Assembly: GCA_022494885.1 (NCBI GenBank)
Contig: JAGVSM010002655.1
Location: 1 to 64,000, forward strand
DNA from: Micrasema longulum
Taxonomy: Eukaryota > Arthropoda > Insecta > Trichoptera > Brachycentridae
DNA length: 64,000 bases
Direction of reading: 5' to 3'
Shown: one piece after another, positions 40,395-50,884 of the stretch
Numbering within the stretch: position 1 is the stretch's first letter
Layout of the letters: each line of letters starts with the position of its first letter
Notes under the pieces: generated by a model
The model's database searches: none
What the model was told of the DNA's origin: nothing
The model's input: the letters and a program-made list of their open reading frames with translations, nothing else
Translations under genes and position numbers: made by a program

Positions 40395-41385
40395 ATTTTT
40401 TTTTTATTTTTTTTTTTTTTATTAAATTGAAAACATATTATACATAATTATATACAATATTCCCAAGGAGTTTTAAAAAAAAACTCATTTAGGGACATAC
40501 AGATAACAAATTTATTTAAAGACGTTTTTATATTTTAAACTATAATATTATTTACAAAAGCAGAAAAAATAAAATTATGATATACTACAAATTAAAAAGG
40601 GTATGAAAAATACTTGAAAATAACAAAATTAACAGATTACTAGGCATAGAAATAAATTCAAAATAATGTTTACATTATGCAATCTGGGAAAGAAAATTGA
40701 AAAAGTTTAAAAATTACATGTATGTATATATACATATTGAACTAGTACAAAATGAAATCATTTTTTTAAATTAACAAAATATGCGCACACCCAATACAGG
40801 TTAATTTTTTTTTATCAAAAACGTATTGAAATTATGTATACAAGCCAAAAAAAGTATAAAAAAAAACATAAATAACATTTAAATAGTATTAAAAATTACA
40901 TATACAAGCAAAAACGGTAAAATATTAAAAGATATATGTTCAAGATGCGCATTCTCTGGATAAACTAACATTATTTATTCAAAGTACTTCTGGAAAAAAA
41001 TAATTCTTCAATTCGCACGTCCTGTTTCTATATTTTGAAATAGGTACTTTAAATTTTTGTGGCAATTTATTAAATTCCTCGAAACCTATGTATTGTAAAG
41101 ATCTAGTGCCAAACTTCGTAGACTTCACAGATCCAATATAAATATTGTTTTTTGATCGAGTACTGTACCGATGGATGTCTCCAATGAAAGCTGGCTTTAT
41201 GTTACTGTGCATTGAGTCGAGAGTAGTATTAATGATAGTGTCAGTTATCTCGAAATAGGAAAGCATGCTAAAAGGCATGATTTTTGTTTCAAAATAAATG
41301 TCCCTTACATGAGTATCATACGGTAGGTGAAACACATTTCTGATTGCTCTATTCTGAATATTTAAAATTTACACCGGAAAAGTGG
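40395..41385 (-). mobile_element. LINE C-terminus with long 3' UTR
   Basis: Minus-strand frame 40979-41335 reads VFHLPYDTHVRDIYFETKIM, PFSMLSYFEITDTIINTTLD, NIKPAFIGDIHRYSTRSKNN and FGTRSLQYIGFEEFNKLPQK, ending NYFFPEVL. The YSTRSK..N.I...........G..S..Y.G...FN.LP pattern is a LINE ORF2 C-terminus. An A+T-rich 3' UTR and A-rich end reach about 40395. Confidence 0.75.
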
Positions 41386-41519
41386 AGCTTATACCCTTCA
41401 ACTACTCTACCCTCATTGTGTAAATTTCATATGTATTGCGTCAGATTGTAATTAACCCCGAAGAAGGCATAGAAGGCATAATTTGCCAAAACTAGTGGGT
41501 TATGAAATTATAAAAATAT

Positions 41520-42150
41520 CGTTTCTCTACAATACCGCAGAGTGTGTGCGGACCAACTACTGATTTACAAAATTGTGACAGGAATGGTTGACTGTACAGA
41601 GCTGCTTGGTTTAATAACAATATATGTGCCAGCCAGGATTTGTAGACGGTACCACCTGTTTCATGTACCAATAAGTAAAACATCGTATGTTAAAAATGCT
41701 TTTTTTCGTAGGACTTTTTCAATGTACAATACAAAATTTAAAAATATAGATTATACAAACATCACTCTGTCAGATTTAAAATTTACACTAAAAATGTATT
41801 ATGTAACTTAGTAGACATTATAAAAATAAATATGTACATCTCGCCTCCCCTCCTTATCCTCTCTTCAAGCATTTTTGTCCTTATCCCGCCCAATTTACAG
41901 TAACTTATTGTTCTTAAAATTAATATTTAAAAAATCTTTGATTATTGAGTACATGAAAATAACATTTTTATATGTATAAATTGTATGTATTTATTTGATA
42001 TGTAATATATATATTCTTTACTAACTTTGTATACTATGTGGAAATCTGTTATTAGTTCTGAGTTTAAACACTATATCTGTTCGTTTACTAAAAATATGTA
42101 TGTAGAACTGTTGATTTCCCTAATAAAATAAAATAAAATAAATAAATAAA
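41520..42150 (+). mobile_element. Jockey-like LINE J4, C-terminus and tail, copy 1
   Basis: Reads RRVCADQLLIYKIVTGMVDC, TELLGLITIYVPARICRRYH, LFHVPISKTSYVKNAFFRRT and FSMYNTKFKNIDYTNI, then a stop after MYYVT. The 3' UTR ends in (AAAAT)n then AAATAAATAAAT at about 42122-42150. The inverted copy 54768-55290 shares its UTR. Confidence 0.8.
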
Positions 42151-42245
42151 TCCCTGGACTGATACCTGAAGCGTAAGACTGATCATCTAACCTTCATGAT
42201 ACGCTGCGATTGGTGTACCAATGCCCCTGTTCTGTATAAATACAT
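42150..42245 (+). mobile_element. SINE3 body, copy
   Basis: CCCTGGACTGATACCTGAAG, CGTAAGACTGATCATCTAAC and GATACGCTGCGATTGGTGTA match the bodies at 46005-46145 and 55965-56075. The tRNA head is missing. It directly follows the J4 LINE tail. Confidence 0.7.
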
Positions 42246-42254
42246 TTAACTCTT

Positions 42255-42330
42255 TAATAAAGATACCAGTCTCGAAGATGTCGCGAAAGCGATGAAACCG
42301 GTCACTGGATATTCCAAATTTGTGGATTAA
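42255..42330 (+). repeat. Retroelement-tail-like motif
   Basis: CTCGAAGATGTCGCGAAAGC, GATGAAACCGGTCAC and TGTGGATTAAAGT together look like the 3' end of a Penelope-like element. Tentative, with no coding region attached. Confidence 0.4.
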
Positions 42331-42775
42331 AGTATCACTCGTGTTTTATTTATATGATAAATTACAATGAACTTCCATCAAGAATTTTCACTTACAAACT
42401 TAAATGTTCTAGTTTAGTGTAATGTAACATTTGGCGATAGCGAATTTCGTTCAGTGTGACTTATCTCGTGGCTTAACCTTCAAGGTACAGAATTTCATTT
42501 TCATTTCCATTTTTTTAACGTGTACAAAAACAATAAAAACACACGAAGTAATCTCAAAATGTATGTGCGAACGGAAGAAAAATAAATAAATCAACGTCAC
42601 GTATTCAATATAAATTTATAAACTCGCCCAAGCTTCAAGCGAACAAGGATATTATACATCAAGGGTTAGGGGTCATTTGCTTCCCTCGGCAAAGTCAGCA
42701 AGCATCCTTAGGGTTGCTTACAGAGTAAAACGTCTTAATTTCAATTTGTGGGTGTAATGTAATTTCCTTTTTTTC
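42331..42775. other. No gene seen
   Basis: No recognisable feature. Confidence 0.4.
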
Positions 42776-42779
42776 ATAT

Positions 42780-43355
42780 TTAAATTTATTTCAATAGAGG
42801 GGGAAAACGTTTTTGAGAAGGGAATATGGAAGTCTAGGCATTTACAGGGCTTATGACCTGTCATTGGCTGGTTTAAGTGGCCACTTTACACACTGTGTAA
42901 CATTCACCATTCTGCCCATGTTTGAACATCCACATTTCCTCAACTCTTCCATCTGTTGACTTTTGTGAAGTGTGTAAAGGGCTTATGACCTGTCACTTTA
43001 CACACTGTGTAACATTCACCATTCTGCCTATATTTGAACATATATATTCCTTCAATTCTTTCATCTGTTGATGTTTGTGAAGTTAAAGAGCTGAAACCTT
43101 TATTTATGCGGGTGAGATTCATCTAATTGAATTATTTCACCTACATACTAGGCAAGGCCTGAAAATATTATTTTTTCAATTTCTATACTTCTTCATGGAC
43201 CAGGTAATTTATCAACTATATTTTGAGTTTGTCTAAAAAAACAAAACCCTTGTCTACAAAAAAGTGGCCACTTAAGCCAGCCATTGACAGGTCATAAGCC
43301 CTGTAATAAGCTCTTAAATGTTCTTCATCTATGTTGTAATATGTTAATGTAAACT
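42780..43355 (-). repeat. SBR family, locus 10: A/B mosaic
   Basis: 42780-42970 is subfamily A (CAACTCTTCCATCTGTTGAC). Then the text restarts with GGGCTTATGACCTGTCACTT as subfamily B (43000-43260: GTTGATGTTTGTGAAGTTAA, TTATTTATGCGGGTGAG). It ends with an inverted B piece at 43262-43355 (AAGTGGCCACTTAAGCC-like to CTATGTTGTAATATG). Confidence 0.85.
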
Positions 43356-43359
43356 AATT

Positions 43360-43665
43360 TTTATCATTTGTTTCAAAATTTATTTGTTAACACCCTTTTT
43401 TTGCTTAAATTCTTTACAAGTTATTTATTATTTGATTTTCAATTCTATCATTTTTCTTATACCCATATTTATCTATTTTTCTTTTTTACTACGCAAAAAT
43501 TCCCTTTTTATTTTGCGTTACAGCATGCTTTTTTGTTTTTAAATGTACAAAAAAAAGTTTTGTTTTTTTTTTAAATTATTACTGACTATGTTTGTACTTA
43601 CTTGTAAAATTATTGTAAATGCCCATTGGGCGTTTTGTAAAATTAAATAAATAAAATATGTCAAT
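43360..43665 (+). mobile_element. LINE 3' UTR and tail
   Basis: Pyrimidine-rich sequence ending ATGCCCATTGGGCGTTTTGT and AAATAAATAAA, a common LINE 3' terminus (compare 20165-20215). No ORF. Confidence 0.45.
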
Positions 43666-43814
43666 AAAACTGTTTCAGAATGTAATAATTTGTAATGCAA
43701 ACGTACCAAAATTTAACTATCTGGAGCACTAAATCCCTCGATAAATTACAACAGTGAGGAGTAAACTTATTGATAAATTCATAATTAATATTGAATTATT
43801 ATTGATTAATTAAC

Positions 43815-43925
43815 TAAATTGTTAAGTGTCCTCAACACGGGAAACCCCAGTGTAGTCACATTATTTTTATTATTAATTATAGTTTGCAAGCGAAAAATAT
43901 GAATAAATAAATAAATAATAAATAA
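43815..43925 (+). mobile_element. LINE family E, 3'-terminal scrap
   Basis: AGTGTAGTCACATTATTTTT and GCAAGCGAAAAATATGAATA match the 3' end at 11310-11380. Confidence 0.6.
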
Positions 43926-44114
43926 ATATTTTAATGATCTTCTTTCTAAAAACATACAAAATAATACGTCAATCTTTAAATCGTTTGTCTAATAATAATG
44001 TGAAAAAAATAAAATTGAGAGGGAATTTTGCATAGCCATTATAAAACGAAAGAATACAGACCATAATTGATCGAAATAATAAATAAATTGATTGAAAGTC
44101 ATTAAATCCCGTCA

Positions 44115-44335
44115 CATGATAAAGGTTTCAGCTCTTTTACTTCACACAAGTCAGCAGATGGATGAGTTATGGAAATGTAGATGTTGAAACTTAGGCAGAA
44201 TGGGGATTGTTACACAGTGTGTAATGTGGTCACTTAAACCAGCCGACGATAGGTCATAAGCCCTGTAAGTGCTTAGATTTCCATATTCCCTTCTCTAAAT
44301 GTTTTCCCTCTCTGTTGCAACAAATTACGATGGAG
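44115..44335 (+). repeat. SBR family (A), locus 11
   Basis: AAAGGTTTCAGCTCTTTTAC through TTACACAGTGTGTAA to CCCTCTCTGTTGCAACAAAT. The AAGTGGCCACTT palindrome is mutated (ATGTGGTCACTT). Confidence 0.85.
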
Positions 44336-44339
44336 TAAC

Positions 44340-44688
44340 CCAGATTGTAAAATCGTGTATTTTGAGCTGACAATGTTGATTTCAGTACCTGTATTTATTT
44401 TGCTGTTCCATTACTTCCGGTTACATTGTCCATTTTGTAAGATTGCTTTCTAACAAATATTCCCCTGAGTCAAAGCGGCCGTTTCCGATATTAAGGAAGA
44501 GGAGGTCAGAACGGCTTCGGTGTGCAATATGGCCTACGTGATGTAATATGCACATTTATAAACCATTTCACTCGAACTTAGCCTTCAAATTAATTATTTT
44601 TACAGAACTGGCTGTGCACCCGATTGATGACGTCTTTTAAAAATAATTTATTACAAAAATTTTCTAAGAAAAAAAAGCCTACAATATT
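44340..44688. other. No gene seen
   Basis: Spacer between two SBR copies of opposite orientation. No recognisable feature. Confidence 0.4.
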
Positions 44689-44689
44689 T

Positions 44690-44935
44690 TGAGTACATCC
44701 AAATATTTGCAGACAGGCTGAATATTCTTCCTTGGTAGTTATTCAGATTTAAATTTGTTGCAACAGAGAGGAAAATAATTTTTGAGAAGTGACCACAATT
44801 TTAGTGGCCACTTTACACACCATAAAATATTTACCATGTATGGTAATAAAAACATTCATATTTTCCTTAATCTTCCATCTGTTGACTTTTGTGAAGTAAA
44901 AGAGCTGAAACCTTTTTTAAGTGGGTGAGATTTAT
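44690..44935 (-). repeat. SBR family (A), locus 12
   Basis: TACATCCAAATATTTGCAGA, TTTGTTGCAACAGAGAGG, GTGGCCACTTTACACACC and CATCTGTTGACTTTTGTGAA. The middle palindrome block is damaged. Confidence 0.8.
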
Positions 44936-44984
44936 AATAATAATAAAATATTTGTGAGTTTTATTTTGTTTTTCTTACAAATGT

Positions 44985-45292
44985 TGTTACTTTTATTCAC
45001 CAAATGAATTCTTATACTACTACCATTATGCCATTTCCCCATATGGGTAGGCAGAGAAAATGGACCACTACACTCGTCTATCCTGGCATACATTCCTAGC
45101 TTCAACCACATTCATACATCTTGTCATACATGCCCTTCGGTTCTGTCTGCTTTTGTCATGACCAGACTTAAAATTTTGGTTTATCTGATTATGCCACGCC
45201 TTCCTTGGTCGTCCTCGTCTCACGTTGCCGTTCATTTTCGCCGTATATACTTGTTTTACCATTCTTTTGTCGTCGATTCGAATTCTCACAAA
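44985..45292 (-). mobile_element. RTE-1b LINE C-terminus with TAG/TAC tail
   Basis: The minus strand reads DDKRMVKQVYTAKMNGNVRR, GRPRKAWHNQINQNFKSGHD, KSRQNRRACMTRCMNVVEAR and NVCQDRRV, then CCATTTTCTCTGCCTACCCA and a short TAGTAGTA tail at ~45015-45025. The same subfamily as 59790-60235, and a sister of RTE-1. Confidence 0.8.
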
Positions 45293-45429
45293 CGCATCTA
45301 TTGTATTGTATCAGTACGATTGAGCTATCGAAAATGAATTATTGAAATCCATATAATTTCTAACCTTTTTATACATACTTTAATTATTAAATTATCCACT
45401 CCTAAAAAATTGACATTTTTTACAATTTA

Positions 45430-45692
45430 TATTGAGGAGGGCATTGCCAACTTCACGGCTTGTTGGTGATGCCCTTCACAGTACAGTGTACAGAAGAGAT
45501 TTACAATAGCAAACACTGGTGAGGAGCTGGTGGATGGGCGACACAGAATGCCAAGATGAAATGTGAATGTTCATCCGATGCACGACGTTTAATAACTTGT
45601 CCGAGCTGACGTTGCATCGGATTACGCGTTGCGGGCCAAAGCGGTGTTCGGCTCTGCCAACATTACGGCTTGTTGGTGATGCCCTCCATAAT
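45430..45692. repeat. Cassette bounded by two near-identical hairpins
   Basis: 45434-45471 folds as GGGCATTGCCAAC / ttcacggctt / GTTGGTGATGCCC. The same unit (GCCAACATTACGGCTTGTTG, GTGATGCCCT) recurs directly at 45656-45690. The ~180 bases between are comparatively G+C-rich and contain no ORF. Confidence 0.75.
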
Positions 45693-46000
45693 ATTTTTAT
45701 TATTCTTATATTCTGTATGCATTTGATGTAAAAAAGTAGTAAATAATGTATTCTACTTCATTATTTTAAAACATATTAGTCAATAATTCATAACATCTTC
45801 ACCGCACACTACGAAAATATCACGAGCAGCTTTGGCAGCGTAATTCACATGATTTACGCCAAACAAAAGGAGGTATTAAAAATATTCAATTATGTCTACT
45901 TGACGTATTATTTTGAGTACTTAAAATCAAACAAAATTTCTTATGAACAGAAAAAATTTTTAACAATTTTTACTTTTTTAAAAACTTTTGGTGCTCGTTT
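45693..46000. other. No gene seen
   Basis: No recognisable feature. Confidence 0.4.
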
Positions 46001-46004
46001 AACA

Positions 46005-46268
46005 TCGTCATTATAATTCCCTTTCCACACTGAATAGTGAATAGATCACTGCATTAGTACACCAATTGCAGCGAATCTTGATCATTTTGGTTACATGAAG
46101 GTAAAGTGATCAGTCTTACGCTTCAGGTACCAGTCTAGGGACTATAAAAAGTGTAAAAACACCCTTTTTAATAATATTTCATATCAACCGTGTCAGTCAT
46201 GATTCGAACCCGAGATCTCTTGTAAGGTAGATAAATGCGCTGACCATTACACCGCGAGACCGGTTCGT
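46005..46268 (-). mobile_element. SINE3 (tRNA-derived), most complete copy
   Basis: The reverse strand starts with a tRNA-like head at 46197-46266: GGTCTCGCGGTGTAATGGTC (A box) and CGGGTTCGAATCATGAC (B box GGTTCGAATC). The body at 46018-46145 includes ACTGGTACCTGAAGCGTAAG, ACTGATCACTTTACCTTCAT and TGCAATTGGTGTACTAATGC. Three headless bodies occur elsewhere in the window. Confidence 0.8.
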
Positions 46269-46334
46269 TTAGCGCCCAATACACAAAAATAAAAATTGCA
46301 TTAATTTTTTTTCCCATAATAAATAAAGATTAAT

Positions 46335-46382
46335 AAAAAAAATAATGTGACCTCACCCGTGCCGATGACAGTATAACAATAT
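46335..46382 (-). mobile_element. LINE family E, 3'-terminal scrap
   Basis: AATAATGTGACCTCAC is the reverse complement of the GTGAGGTCACATTATT end at 11319. Confidence 0.45.
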
Positions 46383-46489
46383 ACTTTTTTTTTTTTTTAA
46401 TTTGTTCAAATGATTTTTTTTCATGTCATCAAGTCATTTTATATAACCACTTACCAACTTATCTATTTCTACCAGTTTCTAGTGGTACC

Positions 46490-47240
46490 CGTTTTTTGGT
46501 GAGGACACCTAAATATATACACATATTAGAAAATAATGCTTCACAAAAATCGCACTTTTCCCTCTTTCCAATTGTTCCAAGAAGCTCAACTTTTAGATCT
46601 AAGACAAATACATTGTTTTAAACGTTTAAAATATATATTTAAGAACCAAAATTTATTCACAAATAATTCAAATAGATCAAGTCAAAGAAGGAATCGTGTG
46701 TTAGAAATACCACATTGTAAAACGAGTCTCGTACAGAGACATGCATATTTTATAGGCCCAAATTCTTTTTTTACTGATAATATTTCATTGATTCCAAACT
46801 TTCAAAGTTTTCCTTCTTTTAAAAAACATGCACTTTCCTGGATTCAAATGAAAGATATAAACTCTTTTTTTCTATGATTTATTTTATTGCCCTTTAATAA
46901 GGAATATTTTTGAGTTTTTTAAAATATTTTTTTTTCCTTTTTTAATTACAAAAAAAATACCATATTATCTTTTACAGAATATTTTATTTTTTCTTTTTTA
47001 TGTTACACAAAAATATTATAACTGTCCACTATTTATTAAAGGAGCAAAAATTCATTAACAATTTCTTGTATACCCACGAACAGGCCCTGCCTTTGTGTTT
47101 TTTTTTTTTACTATTTTTACTTTTAATATGTATTTCATTGCTATGTAATTATGCTTTATTTTTTTAATACTCTGTTTTATCATTATGTTTATTGTCAACA
47201 TACAAAAAATTAAAATAATTTAAAAAAATAAAAAATAATA
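46490..47240 (+). mobile_element. LINE C-terminus and 3' UTR
   Basis: Open to 46877: FPSFQLFQEAQLLDLRQIHC, FKRLKYIFKNQNLFTNNSNR, RRNRVLEIPHCKTSLVQRHA, YFIGPNSFFTDNISLIPNFQ and SFKKHALSWIQMKDI, then a stop. The LDLRQIH and TR...N..L..P...TS..QR...Y.GP pattern is that of a LINE ORF2 C-terminus. An A/T-rich 3' UTR follows, with AACAGGCCCTGCCTTTGTG. Confidence 0.7.
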
Positions 47241-47690
47241 ACATTTAGTTGAATATTTGACCACAAAGTTAATGCTTTAAACATAAATAGTATATTTTTC
47301 AATTGGGGTGCTGTAATTCACCACTATAAGCAGTCTTTTAGCCATTTTGTTAAATTAGATACAAAAGATACCGTGGGTATGCCATTTTAGCTTCTCCTAC
47401 CCTACTTTAAAATGTTTTTAACCAAAATGAGAGGTCTAAAAATAGCAAGTTGAAAGTATAGCATCTTCCATCACTTTAGTTAGATGTCGTGTTCCTAGGG
47501 TTGTTTTACTGCTCTTCTTAAGGAATACCTCTGGCTATCTCAAAACACTCGAGTCTCTGCTTCAAATATAACAAAGAGCTGAGTTCTCCACTCGTCTTGA
47601 CTCGAGGGCCTTTGATCTATCACGGAAATGTTTTCAAATCATATTTGTTTATCAATTCCAGTGTGGACGTTAAAATAAAATAAAAAATCC
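47241..47690. other. No gene seen
   Basis: No recognisable coding frame or repeat. Confidence 0.4.
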
Positions 47691-47692
47691 CA

Positions 47693-47748
47693 GTTTATTG
47701 CAAGAGAGATGAGAAACATTTTTGAGAAGGAAATATGGAAGTATAGTC
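47693..47748 (-). repeat. SBR family 3' scrap, locus 13
   Basis: TTTATTGCAAGAGAGATGAG, TTTTTGAGAAGGAAATATGG and AAGTATAG match the 3' end in reverse. Confidence 0.7.
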
Positions 47749-47874
47749 GTTTAGAAGATTTATTATCTGTATTGATTGATTTGGTGTTTATTTTGTAGAA
47801 CTCCTTATTTAAAATTATAATATTAGAAATTAAACACTGATTTGAGTCTACTGAACACTTTATTTTATTTTTAC

Positions 47875-47950
47875 AAATATTAAAAAAAATAAAAAATTTC
47901 GTGACAATTGTTTCGCCTTGTTAGGGCATTTTCAAACGAATGTGAAGATA
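47875..47950 (-). repeat. Retroelement-tail-like motif
   Basis: The minus strand reads TGAAAATGCCCTAACAAGGC then GAAACAATTGTCACG, the same pattern as 42265-42300. Tentative Penelope-like tail. Confidence 0.35.
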
Positions 47951-48190
47951 AGATGAATTAAATGTCCTTATATAGTTATATAATTTAAGGTACTTAAGTA
48001 GAAAATAAGAATAATCTTATGAACTATAGCATGTACATTAACCATAATTGAGGGAAAAACCAATGGTTAAGGGTGAGGCTAAGTGTTTAATAAGTAATGG
48101 GGAATTTGAGTATTTATATTTGTTATAAAAACCTGAATTCTAAATGATATATTCCGATAAAAATCTTGCCCGATGAATCTCACCAGCAAT
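47951..48190. other. No gene seen
   Basis: No recognisable feature. Confidence 0.4.
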
Positions 48191-48194
48191 TAAT

Positions 48195-48725
48195 CACTTC
48201 TGTTCAATGTACTTCATAGTCCTAACGCTCCTATATACCTGCGTGAAAAATTTCAACGCTTATCAGTTCATGGTTTACCTCTTCGTTCTAATTCTCTAGG
48301 CACTCTCTTAATACCCATCCACAATTCCTCTTTCTTCTCTTACTCATATAGTGTCCATGCGGCTCGACTGTGGAATCATCTCCCATCCACCATCAAAGAT
48401 GTTACTACATTATCTCTGTTTAAATCACGTCTGAAGAAACATCGTCTTTCTCTTCCTAAATCTCTCATCCTTTCCTTTTTCCTTATTTCCCCCTTTTCCA
48501 TTGAGTAGTTTAATAGTTTTGATTTGAAGTAATTTATAAACAAATACGTTTATTTCTCTTTTTATATATCTTTAGCTTTTTAACCTTTATTTTCTATTGA
48601 ATATGTTCTGTAACGTCAATTATAAAAATAAAACTTTTATTTTATTGGTTAGTTGGAAGAAATTGCTATTTGGTAATAAATAATGTACAAATATCATAAT
48701 GTACAAAAAGTCAAAAATAAAAATA
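48195..48725 (+). mobile_element. LINE family C, C-terminus and 3' UTR, copy 2
   Basis: CAATGTACTTCATAGTCCTA, GCGGCTCGACTGTGGAATCA and ACATTATCTCTGTTTAAATC match 61787-62285 nearly base for base (frame: ARLWNHLPSTIKDVTTLSLF). The 5' break is a few dozen bases inside the copy at 61590. The 3' UTR includes the TTTATTGGTTAGTTGGAAG word. Confidence 0.85.
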
Positions 48726-48800
48726 AAGGTTTCAGTTTTTTTACTTCACAAATGTCAATGGATTGAAGGGTTGAGAAACGTGGATGTTTAAGCCATGTGA
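48726..48800 (+). repeat. SBR family scrap, locus 14
   Basis: AAAGGTTTCAGTTTTTTTAC and GGGTTGAGAAACGTGGATGT match the mid-section. Confidence 0.7.
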
Positions 48801-48829
48801 ATTTTGATATGTATATTTATCAAATTTAA

Positions 48830-49165
48830 TTAACTGTCCCTTGACAAGAAACGATGGGCGTGGTCTTTTTAACCTTCAATCAGACACATGATGTGAAGTC
48901 AATTCTTGGTGTTTGATCATCATACCGCACGAGTGGTATTGGGACATGTGGAGTTTAGAGATAAGCTTGACAAGCTGGACTTGCCCCTGTCTCGAGCCAT
49001 GCTTGCGGAGATGACCATCAATCAGCCGAACACATCCCGTGGCACTGTGTGCTATCAGATGATGCCAGAGACGAGATGCTGAATGGTCTGACAGGGGTCA
49101 TGCGACCATCGTGGAATGTGGATCAATATCCTACGTACAATCCCCTATGTACATCTGAGTTCCAA
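48830..49165 (+). other. Unassigned, possibly coding-derived
   Basis: More G+C-rich than its surroundings. One frame reads HHTARVVLGHVEFRDKLDKL, DLPLSRAMLAEMTINQPNTS and RGTVCYQMMPETRC, then a stop. This could be the C-terminus of a LINE or a gene fragment. I do not recognise it. Confidence 0.35.
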
Positions 49166-49174
49166 TAAATAAGT

Positions 49175-49691
49175 GATTATTTATTTAACATTATTTGATT
49201 ATGTCTAAATGCTTGCAGACTGGCTGGATTTCCTCCATAGGGAGTTGTTCATATTTAAATTTGTTTCAACAGAGAGGGAACACATTTTTGAGAAGGGAAT
49301 ATGGAAGTCTAGGCATTTACAGGGCTTATGACCCGTCATTGGCTGGTTTAAGTGGCCACTTTACACACTGTGTAACATTCACCATTCTGCCCATGTTTGA
49401 ACATCCACATTTCCTCAACTCTTCCATCTGTTGACTTTTGTGAAGTAAAAGAGCTGAAACCTTTATCACGTGGGTGAGATTCATCCGGCTTAACCAAATC
49501 ACCTACTAGGCAACGCCTGAAAACAATTTTCCATTTTTTATACTTCTTTACATTAATGTTACACAGTGTGTAAAGTGGCCACTTAAACCAGCCGATGACA
49601 GGTCATAAGCTCTGTAAATGCCTATACTTCCATATTCCCTTCTCAAAAATGTGTTCCCTCTCTGTTGAAATAAATTTAAAGATTATTTATT
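49175..49691 (+). repeat. SBR family (A), locus 15, with 11-bp target duplication
   Basis: The element is about 49187-49680, flanked by GATTATTTATT at 49175-49185 and 49681-49691. It begins with the 5' block (TTTGATTATGTCTAAATGC, GACTGGCTGGATTTCCTCC), reads through a nearly full unit in minus orientation to about 49555, then switches to the plus-oriented 3' part (TTACACAGTGTGTAA, AAGTGGCCACTT, CCCTCTCTGTTGAAATAAAT). It is therefore a large 5' inversion. Confidence 0.88.
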
Positions 49692-50380
49692 AATTTATTT
49701 ATTTTTACATAAACGTTATAAATCGCCTTTAACATATATTGAACATAAATATGAAAAAAAAAAAACACATATTAATACAAAACATTTCTTGTTGTTTTAC
49801 TGTAGAATTTTTTATTATTTAAACTTTCTACTGAATATGCTGTTTAATTTTTAGGTTATTTTTTTAAATATAAATCTTGTATAATTTTTGGTGTGTTTTT
49901 AAATTTTTTTATAAATCTTGTTTTTAATCAGTTTTTGAGAAAAAAAATATTAAGCCAAATATGTTAATATTATAAATATTTGTAAAAGGCAGATTTGCCG
50001 TTTATATTAAAAAAATAAAATAAAATAACAAAAAAATATAAAATTGCATATTTATAAAAATAGTAACAAGCAGCCAAGTACACATAAGCAACCAAAAATA
50101 TTAACGAAATAAATACATAAATATGAAAAAACAAAAAAAGAAAGAACATTTTTAAATATAAAGAAAGGTTTAAGAATAATATTGCTAAAAAAAAAAAACA
50201 GACACATTTTATAACTATCAAGTCCAGAACCAAATATATCGGCCTTGTCCTCATACTGATTGCCATATCTATGGAGCCTGAGGATAGGCGAGTGCATGTG
50301 ATAGTTGGTCCTAGAACTTGCAGAGCAAAAAGGAGATCTATGGCGGGTATGTTTACCAGATTATAACGATGAAACATATT
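49692..50380 (-). mobile_element. Jockey-like LINE J3, C-terminus and 3' UTR, copy 2
   Basis: The minus strand reads SPILRLHRYGNQYEDKADIF and GSGLDSYKMCL, paralleling 16079-16267 (LIPRLHRLGNTYGTAADILS). The first part is in a shifted frame. A long A-rich 3' UTR extends to about 49692, next to the SBR copy. Confidence 0.65.
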
Positions 50381-50399
50381 TTTTTAATGTCTACAATAT

Positions 50400-50880
50400 T
50401 AAATGAAAAAAGCGATTTTCCAATTGTCTTTTTTGACAGAAACAAAGCGATAAATTCTTCTTAATTTACATAAACATTTTGCGTTGGTAGGTTAACATTT
50501 CTGTTAACATACCCTTTATTGTTTTCAGTGTCGACGGAAAGGGAATTTCAGGAATCCTGAAAAGATAGCGCTGAATAACTGAAACGATATTCATGTTTTA
50601 GAGATATCGCGAACAACGAGACGCCCGGAAATAAAAATTAGACGCTTTTAATTGTTTTGTATTCAAACCGCTGAGAATTAAAAAATTAACATTGTCTTCT
50701 GATTTTAATGAACAGAGGCGTCATTAGGACAAAATGATTAAAAAATTCTAGAACGTGTTGGTAAATAAATAAAAGTTTTTATTTGGAATTGTTTTTTTTA
50801 TGACCAGGTGAATAAAGCAATCATATAATCAAAAATAATTTAAGCATAAAATAAAAATAAAAATATTACAATACTTACTG
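50400..50880. other. No gene seen
   Basis: No recognisable feature. Confidence 0.4.
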
Positions 50881-50884
50881 GTAC

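Noticed and set aside
46197..46266. Functional tRNA gene
   Set aside because: Continuous with the SINE3 body seen in three other places, and the 3' acceptor side does not pair with the 5' side.
49424..49461. Hammerhead-ribozyme-like core in SBR (CTGTTGA ... CTTTT/AAAAG stem ... GAAAC)
   Set aside because: The invariant CUGANGA core is changed at a required A, four extra bases separate the stem from GAAA, and subfamily B does not keep the stem. Worth a covariance-model search only.
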